From contig JBISJT010000001.1 in the NCBI GenBank assembly GCA_044442785.1, forward strand, positions 186,001 to 250,000: DNA of 64,000 nt, read 5' to 3'. Shown here piece by piece: positions 52,736-61,763 of this stretch; the stretch's first letter is position 1; every line of letters begins with the position of its first letter. A program made the translations under genes and the position numbers. The stretch is from Makana argininalis_B. Lineage in GTDB: Bacteria > Pseudomonadota > Gammaproteobacteria > Enterobacterales > Enterobacteriaceae. A model generated the notes under the pieces. It saw only the letters and a program-made list of their open reading frames with translations. It ran no database searches and was not told the origin of the DNA.

Positions 52736-55700
52736 TTATATTTTATTAAATTTTAACATTGGTAATAAATATTTTTCAAATAAAAAAATCATTTCATTTA
52801 TATTTTTTTTATTTAAATTTTTAATAATTTTTTTAATATAAATATTATTATATTCAGAATAAAATTCTTTTTTTTGATTGTAATACTTTATTATTTTTTC
52901 TTTAACTTTTTTTTTAATATTAATATTTTTATTTAAAGTTTTATTTTTATGATTATAACAATATTTTTTCCATATATTACTTGCATTATAAAATAACAAT
53001 AAAGGTTCTAAAATTCCTTTTAAATAACCTAAAATATAATAAATTAATAAATTTTTAGCTTTTATTTTTTTTACAGGTTCAAAATTCCATTCTCCATTGA
53101 TAAAAAACATTATACTATTATTTGTTCCACCAGATGAACAATAAATTAGATGTTCTATCCATAAAATAAAACCATCTTTAATCGTCATTTTTTTAGTACT
53201 CCATTTAACTATTCCATTATTACTAAAATAATAAATCCATCCTATAATTTTTATATTTTTAAAATTTAAATATATTTCCAAAATTTTTCTTTTTGATATA
53301 TTAAACATTTGAATTTTTTTATATAAATTAATTAATTTATTATATTGTTCTAAAAAAAATATTTCTCCAAAAATACCATATGGTAATAATCCAGAATATT
53401 TAATTTCATTAAATATTTTAATTATATTTTTTTTTTTAATCATTAAATTTAATATTTTTTCTTTAATTATAAAAGTTTTATAAATATTATTTATATATTT
53501 TTTTTGATATAAATTTTCTATACTTGATTCATTAAAATAAATTCCTAAATTTTTAATAAACCATGTTTTAATAGGATTTTTATAAAATAAGATAATATCT
53601 TTTAATTGTAATATTTTATTTTTACAATTTAATAATAATTTTGAGTTTAAAGATAAGTCATTTTTAAAATTTATAAAATTTTTTTTAAAGTTAAAAAATT
53701 TTTTTTTATAGTTAAAAATATTTTGTTTTAAATAATTTTTTTTATCGTGAAATTTAAAAATATGTTTTATCACATTATTAATAATTTTTTTTTCTTCTAA
53801 ATATTGATCTCCTTCTATATAAAAATTTTTTGATATATAATCCATTAATTCATTTACAAACCTTGAATTAGTATTAATATTATTATTTTTAATATCATTT
53901 CCAATAAAACTAACATAAAAAATATCAGAAGAAGATAAAATGGATTCTAGAAAAATATATTTATAATCTTCTAATATATTTTTATCACCTATTCTTGGAT
54001 GTTTATAAATTAAATTAAAATTATTTTTATAATTATTTTTAATTAAAATATTATCATTTATTCCTAATATACATACTACTCTAAAATTTACAGAACACAT
54101 AGATTTTAAATTACAAAAATTTATTTTTCCAAATAAAAAATTTTTTATTATTTTTTTTTTATTTATTAAATTAAATAATTCTTCTTTAATTAATTTTATA
54201 GAAATTTTTTCTTTAAATTTAGATTTTAAACAATTGTTTAATATTTTTTTCCATGTACTTTTGATAAGTATAAAAATATTTTTTTCTTCATAAGAAGTTG
54301 CACAGAAAAAAGAAGATATAATAACATTATAAATTGGAAACCAAGATTTTATTTTTTTAGGTTTTAAAAGTTTTTTTTTTAAATATTTAATTTTATTTAT
54401 TAAATCATAAAAATTACCTAACAAAACATATGATACTCCATATGTTTTATTATATGGAAGAATTTTATTCCAATAACCATAATTGCTTTTCATTGCATAA
54501 CCTAAAAACATTCTATTAATTTCAAAATCACATGAATTTAAACTATTAAAATTATTAATTAATTTATTATTGTTTTTTTCCTCATCTAATTCTATCTTGA
54601 TTCCTGATTCTAATATCCATTTTTTTAATATATCAATTTCTTTATTTTGTATATTAAATTTATATGATATAGATTTTACTTCTAATAATCTTAAAATATC
54701 TTTTGTAGATAATTTAATAAATGGCAAATCTAATAATTTAATAAAAGCTTGTGAAATTGAATTGATTTTTTTTGATTTAACATCTGAAATGTAAAATGGT
54801 AAATGATTTTTTAAATTATATTTTTTAAATATTGATTCAATTGATGGTAAATAATTATTTATATTTGGAGCCATTACAATAATATCTTGAGGTTTTAATG
54901 TTGAATCTTTAGACATTAAAATTAATAATTTATCATATAAAATTTTTATTTCTTTATAAAAACTATTACATGCATTTATACTAATAGAAAAATCTGTTAT
55001 TTTTATAATTCTTTTAGAAATTTTACTAAAATGACTATTTTTTTCATTTTGTAATGAATAGTTTGGAAAAAAAAAAATATCTTTTTTAATTAAACTTAAA
55101 ATATTATTTTTATTAGGTTTAATAAATGCATTTATTTCTATAGTTCTATTTAAATTTGATATTAAATATATATATTCCTTACATTTTTTGCCCAAAGAAG
55201 AAAGAAAATAATTTTCTAAATTATATTTATTGATATTTTGTAAAAATATATTTTCTTTTTTATCTTTTAAATAAACTATTTTATTACTTTCTTTTATATA
55301 TTTATTAATTTTTTTTTCAAAAAAATTTAAATTTTCTATATCACCCCAATAATCTTTACAAGGATTTATAATCATATTATGAACATCCATATAATTTCCT
55401 AATAATTCCAATAATTTAATATAAATAGGGGGCATTGAAGATATTCCGAAAATAAATGCTCTATGAGGTAATTTTATTTTTTTTTTATTTTTTTTATCTA
55501 TAATTTTTTTAATAAAATCAAAATTATCATAATTTTGCAAAATTAATTCATTAAAATTTGTTTTTTTTTTTATTAATTTTCTCCATAAACAAGATTGCCA
55601 AATTTGTTCTTCACTTAATCCATAAATTAATTTACCTTTCATCCAAGATTTTAACCAATCCGGACGATATATTAAATATTGATTAAATATATAAGATAAT

Positions 55701-56089
55701 GAACTAGAAAATTTAAATTTTTTTAAAATGTCATTTTTATTTAAAAAAAATTTAACTTTATTAAAATGTTTATCATCTACTAAATTAGGTATTAAAGACA
55801 TAATTTTCCATGTCATAATATATTTATTATAAATATATTTATATTTAACTTTAGGAAATATATTTGAAATCATAGTCCATATAAATTTAGAAATAGTTAT
55901 AAATTTTATATTTGCATATATACCAAGTTCTTCTGATAATTTTATTTTTATCCATTTTGAAATATTTTTATTTTTAACTACTATTATCTCTGGTTTCAAA
56001 GGATCAATGTCTTTTTTTTTAAAAGATATTAGTAAAGACATAATGATTTTAAGCATATCTGTATCATTTGAATGATATATTATAAACAT
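52736..56089 (-). CDS. recC: RecC, exonuclease V gamma subunit
   Basis: RecC holds the RecBCD complex together, splits the DNA strands and reads Chi. The 1117-residue frame (E. coli 1122) is uninterrupted. It starts MFIIYHSNDTDMLKIIMSLL and shows blocks typical of RecC: VKNKNISKWIKIKLSEELGI, GLSEEQIWQSCLWRKL, FIFGISSMPPIYIKLLELLG, DIIVMAPNINNYLPSIESIF, PRIGDKNILEDYKYIFLES. ptrA, between recC and recB in E. coli, is missing and only 41 bases separate them. The long intact frame argues that selection still keeps the complex. Confidence 0.95.
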   Translation of the reverse strand: MFIIYHSNDTDMLKIIMSLLISFKKKDIDPLKPEIIVVKNKNISKWIKIKLSEELGIYANIKFITISKFIWTMISNIFPKVKYKYIYNKYIMTWKIMSLIPNLVDDKHFNKVKFFLNKNDILKKFKFSSSLSYIFNQYLIYRPDWLKSWMKGKLIYGLSEEQIWQSCLWRKLIKKKTNFNELILQNYDNFDFIKKIIDKKNKKKIKLPHRAFIFGISSMPPIYIKLLELLGNYMDVHNMIINPCKDYWGDIENLNFFEKKINKYIKESNKIVYLKDKKENIFLQNINKYNLENYFLSSLGKKCKEYIYLISNLNRTIEINAFIKPNKNNILSLIKKDIFFFPNYSLQNEKNSHFSKISKRIIKITDFSISINACNSFYKEIKILYDKLLILMSKDSTLKPQDIIVMAPNINNYLPSIESIFKKYNLKNHLPFYISDVKSKKINSISQAFIKLLDLPFIKLSTKDILRLLEVKSISYKFNIQNKEIDILKKWILESGIKIELDEEKNNNKLINNFNSLNSCDFEINRMFLGYAMKSNYGYWNKILPYNKTYGVSYVLLGNFYDLINKIKYLKKKLLKPKKIKSWFPIYNVIISSFFCATSYEEKNIFILIKSTWKKILNNCLKSKFKEKISIKLIKEELFNLINKKKIIKNFLFGKINFCNLKSMCSVNFRVVCILGINDNILIKNNYKNNFNLIYKHPRIGDKNILEDYKYIFLESILSSSDIFYVSFIGNDIKNNNINTNSRFVNELMDYISKNFYIEGDQYLEEKKIINNVIKHIFKFHDKKNYLKQNIFNYKKKFFNFKKNFINFKNDLSLNSKLLLNCKNKILQLKDIILFYKNPIKTWFIKNLGIYFNESSIENLYQKKYINNIYKTFIIKEKILNLMIKKKNIIKIFNEIKYSGLLPYGIFGEIFFLEQYNKLINLYKKIQMFNISKRKILEIYLNFKNIKIIGWIYYFSNNGIVKWSTKKMTIKDGFILWIEHLIYCSSGGTNNSIMFFINGEWNFEPVKKIKAKNLLIYYILGYLKGILEPLLLFYNASNIWKKYCYNHKNKTLNKNINIKKKVKEKIIKYYNQKKEFYSEYNNIYIKKIIKNLNKKNINEMIFLFEKYLLPMLKFNKI

Positions 56090-56161
56090 TTTATTATAAG
56101 TTAATTTATATTTATATTAAATTTAAATTAATTATTTAATTTATAAATTAAATTTATTAAT

Positions 56162-56235
56162 TAGCTACGACAGGAATTGAACCTGTGACCTCAGCGTTAT
56201 GAGTGCTGTGCTCTTACCAACTGAGCTACGTAGCT
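56162..56235 (-). tRNA. tRNA-Met (anticodon CAT), probably elongator
   Basis: The cloverleaf closes with AGCTACG/CGTAGCT in the acceptor, the anticodon loop CTCATAA (CAT), and the T arm GGTTCAATTCC. The G-T-A-G-C-T-C-A-G D-arm start and the sequence around the loop resemble E. coli metT/metU. It is not an initiator: it lacks the GGG/CCC anticodon-stem pairs. CCA is not encoded. The E. coli parallel is the metT-leuW-glnU-metU-glnV cluster. Confidence 0.95.
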
Positions 56236-56262
56236 TTAAATATATTTAATTATATAAATTTT

Positions 56263-56335
56263 CTGGGGTACCAGGATTCGAACCTGGGAAATGACGGGAT
56301 CAAAACCCGCTGCCTTTCCTCTTGGCTATACCCCA
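56263..56335 (-). tRNA. glnU: tRNA-Gln (anticodon TTG)
   Basis: The acceptor TGGGGTA pairs with TACCCCA and a G discriminator. The anticodon stem CGGG/CCCG encloses loop TTTTGAT, with anticodon TTG, which reads CAA and CAG. The T arm is GGTTCGAATCC. CCA is not encoded. The glutaminyl-tRNA synthetase gene glnS is also in the window. Confidence 0.96.
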
Positions 56336-56339
56336 TAAT

Positions 56340-56421
56340 TACGGGAGGCGAGATTTGAACTCGCATGCATATAAGCGTCAGAATCTAAATCTGATGCGTA
56401 TTCCATTTTCGCCACTCCCGT
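56340..56421 (-). tRNA. leuW: tRNA-Leu (anticodon TAG)
   Basis: The acceptor ACGGGAG pairs with CTCCCGT. The anticodon region CAGATTTAGATTCTG shows TAG. A long variable arm (CGCTTATATGC) marks a class II tRNA-Leu. The T arm is GAGTTCAAATCTC. It closely resembles E. coli leuW, which also neighbours Met and Gln tRNA genes. CCA is not encoded. Confidence 0.96.
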
Positions 56422-56645
56422 TTGTAATAATTTTATTTATACTTATTCTTTAATTAAATATTTTTATATAAATACTAAATATATATATAAAATTATAATT
56501 TTTATAATTAAAACATAATATTTATATATAATCAAGTTTTTATTATAATTTTTAAATTTTTTTTAAATATTTTTTATTTAATTTTATATATATTATTTTT
56601 AATTTTTGAAAATTAAATTCAATTTTTTTTAACAATTAAAAATTA

Positions 56646-57389
56646 TTAAGCAGGATTAGGGATATCAATAAAAGACACGTCGAGATTATATTTATTAAAT
56701 AACCACTCACCTAATGATTTTATTCCAAATTTTTCTGTAGAATAATGACCAGCTGAATATAAATGCAATTTATTTTCTTTAGCAAAATTTACACATTGTT
56801 CAGATCTATCTCCTGTTATAAAAGCATCTATTTTTTGATTTACAATTATTTCAATAAATTTTTGTCCACTACCAGAACATAAAGCTACTGTGTTTATAAA
56901 ATCAGAACTTGTTTTTCCATAATAAAAAATATCATTATTTAAATTAATTTCTAATTTTTTTTTTAATTCTTTACCACTCAATGATTTATAAAATACACCT
57001 TTTAAAACTAAAGGATGTATAAAATCAATAATATTTATTTTTAAAATATTTGCTAATTGTACATTATTTCCAAATTTATTATTATAATCTAAAGGCAAAT
57101 GCCATGTATACAAATTAATATCATTAATTAATATTTTTTTGAAATGATGACGTTTCATTCCTAATATTTTAATATTTTCATTTTTCCAAAAATAACCGTG
57201 ATGAACTATAATTGCATCAGCATTTTTTTCAATAGCTATTTCTAGTAATGTTTTACAAGAAGTCACTCCTGTTATTATTTTTTTTATTTCTTTACGTCCT
57301 TCTATTTGTAATCCATTTGGACAATAATCTTTTATTGATTTATTAAAGAGTTGTTTATTTACTAAATTTTCTAGTTCAATATTTAACAT
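56646..57389 (-). CDS. ybgI: NIF3/YbgI family metal-binding protein (GTP cyclohydrolase I type 2 homologue)
   Basis: YbgI is a widely conserved dimetal protein whose role is not settled. Metal ligands are visible in VHHGYFWKNE, TWHLPLDYNN, and YSAGHYSTEKFG. The N-terminus YCPNGLQIEGRKEIKKIITGVT and C-terminus VSFIDIPNPA match E. coli YbgI closely. An in-frame ATG eight codons upstream (57413) exists; I prefer 57389 because MLNIELENLVN aligns with the family start, giving 247 residues as in E. coli. No clear Shine-Dalgarno supports either. Confidence 0.92.
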   Translation of the reverse strand: MLNIELENLVNKQLFNKSIKDYCPNGLQIEGRKEIKKIITGVTSCKTLLEIAIEKNADAIIVHHGYFWKNENIKILGMKRHHFKKILINDINLYTWHLPLDYNNKFGNNVQLANILKINIIDFIHPLVLKGVFYKSLSGKELKKKLEINLNNDIFYYGKTSSDFINTVALCSGSGQKFIEIIVNQKIDAFITGDRSEQCVNFAKENKLHLYSAGHYSTEKFGIKSLGEWLFNKYNLDVSFIDIPNPA

Positions 57390-57560
57390 ATAAATTTTAT
57401 AAAATAAAAACATTAAAGTATAAATTTTATTAATAAATTTTTAAATATTTTAATTTATTAAAATAATAAATTATTATATACTATTTAATAAAACTAAATA
57501 ATATTTTTAAAAAAAATATTAAAAAAAATTTATTAATTTAGATTAAATGGATTAAATTTT

Positions 57561-58076
57561 ATGACTAAAATAGGTATTTTTTATGGAAGTGATACTGGTA
57601 ATACTGAAAAAATAGCTAATATAATTAATAATATTTTAGGAAAAAAAAAATCAGATATTTTTAATATATCAGAAACTAATAAAGAAGATATAGAAAAATA
57701 TGATAAAATATTATTAGGAATATCTACATGGTATTATGGAGAATCACAATGTGATTGGGATGATTTTTTTCCAACTATCAAAAAAATTAATTTTAAAAAC
57801 AAAATTTGTGCTATATTTGGATGCGGCGATCAAGAAAATTACCCTGAATATTTTTGTGATGCAATGGGTATATTAGGTAATATTATTAAATTAAAAGGAG
57901 CTAATATTGTTGGAAAATGGTCAACAAAAGGATATAAGTTCTTAAATTCAAAATGTCTAATAAATAAAAAATATTTTATAGGTTTAACTATTGATGAAGA
58001 TACACAACCTGAACTTACATATTCAAGAATAAAAATTTGGATTAATAAAATTATTAAAGAAATGAATATAAATTAA
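57561..58076 (+). CDS. fldA: flavodoxin 1
   Basis: FldA is an FMN electron carrier serving radical SAM enzymes and isoprenoid synthesis. The phosphate loop SDTGNTE (residues 10-16) binds FMN phosphate. The two FMN-stacking loops are STWYYGESQCDWDDF and GCGDQENYPEYFCDA. The 171 residues match E. coli FldA (176). It is divergent from nif3/ybgI and convergent with glnS. fldA, glnS, ybgI and the metT-glnU tRNA cluster map within a few minutes on the E. coli chromosome, so this is a compacted ancestral neighbourhood. Confidence 0.96.
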   Translation: MTKIGIFYGSDTGNTEKIANIINNILGKKKSDIFNISETNKEDIEKYDKILLGISTWYYGESQCDWDDFFPTIKKINFKNKICAIFGCGDQENYPEYFCDAMGILGNIIKLKGANIVGKWSTKGYKFLNSKCLINKKYFIGLTIDEDTQPELTYSRIKIWINKIIKEMNIN

Positions 58077-58093
58077 TTTTTTAATTTAATAAG

Positions 58094-59758
58094 TTATAAC
58101 TTTTTAATTCTTGATGGAAGTTTCGTTGTTAAGTTAAAAATAGGGTTAATAAAAGAAAAATCTTTATTATCTGCATAAAAATAACCCTCTCTTTCAAATT
58201 GAATATTTTTTTTAATATCTATATTTAATATATTGTATTCAGCAAATCCATTAAATATTTTAATAGATTTTTTATTAAAATAATTTATACAATCTTTATA
58301 AGAATTTGGTGTTTTGATAATAAATAATTTATCATAAATTCTAAATTCTACTGGTAAATTTTTTTTAACAGAAACCCAATGAATAATGCTTTTTGTTTTT
58401 CTTATGTTTTTATTTTTATTACTAATAGAATTAGGATCATGACAACAAAATATAGTTGAAATATTACCATATTTATCCTTAATAAAAGATTTAGCTTTAA
58501 TAATATAAGAATATCTTAAACGAACTTCTTTACCTATAGATAATCTATTGTATCCAATATTTGGTTTTTCTTGGAAATCATTTTTATTTATAAAAATTTC
58601 TTTACTAAATAAAACTTCTCTAACCCCCATTTCTGGTTTATTAGGATGATTTTTCATATAAATAATTTTTTCATAATCACATTCTAAAGTTACTATGATT
58701 AATTTAACTGGATTAACAACAGCCATTAAACGAATTGCTTTGTCATTTAAATCTTTTCTTAAACAATTTTCTAAAATAGATATACTTATGTTATTTTCTT
58801 GTTTTGAAATTCCAATTGTGTTACAAAAATTTCGTATTGAATTTGGTGTATAACCTCTACGTCTAAGTCCTGAAATGGTAGGAAATCTAGGATCATCCCA
58901 ATTTTTAACAAGTTTTTTTTTAATAATATAATTTAAATAACGCTTAGATATTATTGAGTTATTTATTTTTAATTTAGAAAATTCATATTGTTTAGGAATA
59001 ATTTTATCATTAGATATATTTTTTAAAATCCAATTATATAAAATTCTATTATTTTGAAACTCTAAAGTACATAAAGAATGAGTTATACCTTCTAATAAAT
59101 CTGAAATACAATGCGCAAAATCATACATGGGATAAATACACCACTTATTTCCAGTTTGATGATGACTAGTAAATTTTATTCTATATAAAACTGGATCTCT
59201 CATTATAATAAAAGAAGAAGACATATTAATTTTTGCTCTTAAACACATACTATTTTCTTCAAATTCACCATTTTGCATTTTTGAAAAAAGATATAAATTT
59301 TCTTTTATGCTTCTATTTCTATAAGGACTATTTTTTCCATTTTGTTGCAATGTTCCACGATATTTTTTAATTTCTTTAATAGATAATTGATCTACATAAG
59401 CTAAACCTTTGTTAATTAACTTAATAGCAAATTCTTTCATTTCGTAAAAATAATCAGATGAATATTTAACATCATTATGCCATTTAAATCCTAACCAATT
59501 AATATCTTGTTTTATATAATTAATATATTTTATGTTTTCTTTAACTGGATTAGTATCATCAAAACGTAGATTGCATTTTCCATTATAATATTTTGCAATA
59601 CCAAAATTTAAACATATAGATTTCGCATGACCTATATGTAAATAACCATTAGGTTCAGGAGGAAATCTAGTTTTTATATATTTATTTTTTCCTGATAAAA
59701 TATCTTTATTAATAATTTTATAAATAAAATTATTAATTTTATTTTTAATTTGATTCAA
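58094..59758 (-). CDS. glnS: glutaminyl-tRNA synthetase
   Basis: GlnRS charges tRNA-Gln. This class I enzyme has RFPPEPNGYLHIGHAKSI (HIGH region), the KMSKS variant IISKRYL, and the GDPRFPT-like region DDPRFPTISGLRRRGY. The two C-terminal anticodon-binding barrels include WVSVKKNLPVEFRIYDKLF. The 554-residue length equals E. coli. Its presence means direct Gln-tRNA charging rather than the GatCAB route. A 12-base palindrome AAGTTATAACTT overlaps its stop codon. Confidence 0.97.
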   Translation of the reverse strand: MNQIKNKINNFIYKIINKDILSGKNKYIKTRFPPEPNGYLHIGHAKSICLNFGIAKYYNGKCNLRFDDTNPVKENIKYINYIKQDINWLGFKWHNDVKYSSDYFYEMKEFAIKLINKGLAYVDQLSIKEIKKYRGTLQQNGKNSPYRNRSIKENLYLFSKMQNGEFEENSMCLRAKINMSSSFIIMRDPVLYRIKFTSHHQTGNKWCIYPMYDFAHCISDLLEGITHSLCTLEFQNNRILYNWILKNISNDKIIPKQYEFSKLKINNSIISKRYLNYIIKKKLVKNWDDPRFPTISGLRRRGYTPNSIRNFCNTIGISKQENNISISILENCLRKDLNDKAIRLMAVVNPVKLIIVTLECDYEKIIYMKNHPNKPEMGVREVLFSKEIFINKNDFQEKPNIGYNRLSIGKEVRLRYSYIIKAKSFIKDKYGNISTIFCCHDPNSISNKNKNIRKTKSIIHWVSVKKNLPVEFRIYDKLFIIKTPNSYKDCINYFNKKSIKIFNGFAEYNILNIDIKKNIQFEREGYFYADNKDFSFINPIFNLTTKLPSRIKKL

Positions 59759-59800
59759 TATTAATACCTTTTTTGAAAAATTTTAAATAATTAATTTATT

Positions 59801-59831
59801 AATAATTAATAATTATAAATTATTAATTATT
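59801..59831 (-). terminator. 14-bp hairpin downstream of rpoD
   Basis: AATAATTAATAATT pairs with its reverse complement around a 3-base loop. It begins 22 bases after the rpoD stop on the minus strand and lies 43 bases before the glnS start. Position suggests an rpoD terminator; the stem is A/T only. Confidence 0.5.
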
Positions 59832-59853
59832 GATTTATTTAAACAATATTTAT

Positions 59854-61695
59854 TTAATCATCTAAAAAACTTCTTAATATTTCTGATCTACTAGGATGAC
59901 GCAGTTTACGTAAAGCTTTGGCTTCTATTTGACGAATTCTTTCTCGTGTAACTTCAAATTTTTTACCAACTTCTTCTAAAGTATGGTCTGTATTCATATC
60001 TATTCCAAACCTCATACGTAAAACTTTAGCTTCTCTAACAGAAAGACCAGATAATATATTATTTGTAGCATATCTTAAACTATCTGATGCAGCAGAATCT
60101 AATGGTAATTCTATATTATTATCTTCAATAAAATCACCTAAATGTGAATCTTCATCATTTCCTATTTGTGTTTCCATAGAAATTGGTTCTTTAGCTATTT
60201 TTAAAACTTTTCTTATTTTATCTTCTGAAATCATCATTCTTTCAGATAATTCTTCAGGTGTTGGCTCTCTTCCTAATTCCTGTATAATTTGTCTTGAAAT
60301 TCTATTCAATTTATTTATAGTTTCAATCATATGAACTGGTATTCTTATTGTACGAGCTTGATCAGCAATTGATCTTGTAATAGCTTGACGTATCCACCAT
60401 GTTGCATAAGTAGAAAATTTATAACCACGTTTATATTCAAATTTATCTACAGCCTTCATTAATCCTATATTACCTTCTTGAATAAGATCTAAAAACTGCA
60501 AACCTCTATTTATATATTTTTTAGCTATAGAAATAACAAGACGAAGATTTGATTCAACCATTTCTTTTTTTGCTTTTATGATTTTTGTTTTACCTATAAA
60601 AATATGTCTATTGATATTTTTTAATTGTTGTATTGTTAATTTTGTTTGTTTTTCAATTTTTTTTAATTCAAGTATATTAATACTTATATCTTTATGTATT
60701 TTTTTTAAATTAATTGACCAATGTGTATTAAAAGATAAAGCATATTTTAACCAATCAATTTTTTTTCTGCTAATATTATATATTTTAATAAAAATTTTTT
60801 TTGGCATTTTACATTTATAAATACATAAATTCATTATTATACTTTCTTGTATTTTTATTTTATTCATAATCATACTAATATTATTTAAAATAAAATCAAA
60901 TTGTTTAGGATTTAATTTAAATTGTCTAAATATATTAGATAGATTTTTAATTTCTATTAATGATTTAAAATGTTCTCTTCCATATTTTTTTATTATTTTT
61001 TTTGTTATTTTATTTTGAATACTTAATTCTATAAATTTTTTATTTGCTATTTTAAAATTAATTTTGTTAAAATTATTTACTTTTTCTTTACTTTTTTTAT
61101 TATTTTCTTCTATATCTTTTAATAAATGTTTTTCTTTTTTAGATAAATCATTTTTAATGTTATTAATACAAAATAATTCTTTAAAATTTTTATCAATTAT
61201 ATTAGATACAATATCAGTAAATTTTATTTTGCCAGATTGAATTTGTTTATATTTTTTTAATATATAAATTATAGTATTTGGAAATTCAGATATTGATATT
61301 TTAATTTGATTTATGCCATCTTCTATTCTTTTAGCAATATCTATTTCTTGTTCACGATTTAATAAATCAACTGTTCCCATTTCTTTCATATACATTCTTA
61401 TTGCATCATTTGTTTTATATATATCATGATCTGAATTTGAAATATATTTATATGATTCTTGTAATATATTTTTATTATAATTATTTTTTTTATTTAAAAT
61501 TATTTTCTTTGAATTAATATTTTTTTCTATAATTTTTATTCCAATTTTATTAAAAATATTAATTATGTTTTTAATATTATTATTTTTTTTAAAATCATAT
61601 TTAATATAATTGTTTATTTGAGAAAAAGTTAAATAACCTTTTTTTTTTCCATTTTTAATAAGTAAATTTATTTTTAATTTTATTTTTTTATTCAT
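59854..61695 (-). CDS. rpoD: RNA polymerase primary sigma factor RpoD (sigma-70)
   Basis: RpoD recognises housekeeping promoters. At 613 residues it equals E. coli in length. Region 1.2 is DAIRMYMKEMGTVDLLNREQEI; regions 2.1-2.4 include LRLVISIAKKYINRGLQFLDLIQEG and YATWWIRQAITRSIADQARTI; region 3 starts at RIPVHMIETINKLNR; region 4.2 is VTRERIRQIEAKALRKLR. Region 1.1 and the non-conserved domain are Lys/Ile/Asn-rich and drifted. It is third in rpsU-dnaG-rpoD, the macromolecular synthesis operon. Confidence 0.98.
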   Translation of the reverse strand: MNKKIKLKINLLIKNGKKKGYLTFSQINNYIKYDFKKNNNIKNIINIFNKIGIKIIEKNINSKKIILNKKNNYNKNILQESYKYISNSDHDIYKTNDAIRMYMKEMGTVDLLNREQEIDIAKRIEDGINQIKISISEFPNTIIYILKKYKQIQSGKIKFTDIVSNIIDKNFKELFCINNIKNDLSKKEKHLLKDIEENNKKSKEKVNNFNKINFKIANKKFIELSIQNKITKKIIKKYGREHFKSLIEIKNLSNIFRQFKLNPKQFDFILNNISMIMNKIKIQESIIMNLCIYKCKMPKKIFIKIYNISRKKIDWLKYALSFNTHWSINLKKIHKDISINILELKKIEKQTKLTIQQLKNINRHIFIGKTKIIKAKKEMVESNLRLVISIAKKYINRGLQFLDLIQEGNIGLMKAVDKFEYKRGYKFSTYATWWIRQAITRSIADQARTIRIPVHMIETINKLNRISRQIIQELGREPTPEELSERMMISEDKIRKVLKIAKEPISMETQIGNDEDSHLGDFIEDNNIELPLDSAASDSLRYATNNILSGLSVREAKVLRMRFGIDMNTDHTLEEVGKKFEVTRERIRQIEAKALRKLRHPSRSEILRSFLDD

Positions 61696-61763
61696 AATAT
61701 AATATCCAATTTATTGATATGAATTTTATTAATTATAAATTATATTTATAAATATTAAATTTT

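Noticed and set aside
60578..60820. 80-codon plus-strand hydrophobic ORF inside rpoD
   Set aside because: Antisense of the rpoD non-conserved region; Leu/Ile/Phe content follows from Lys/Asn codons read backwards.
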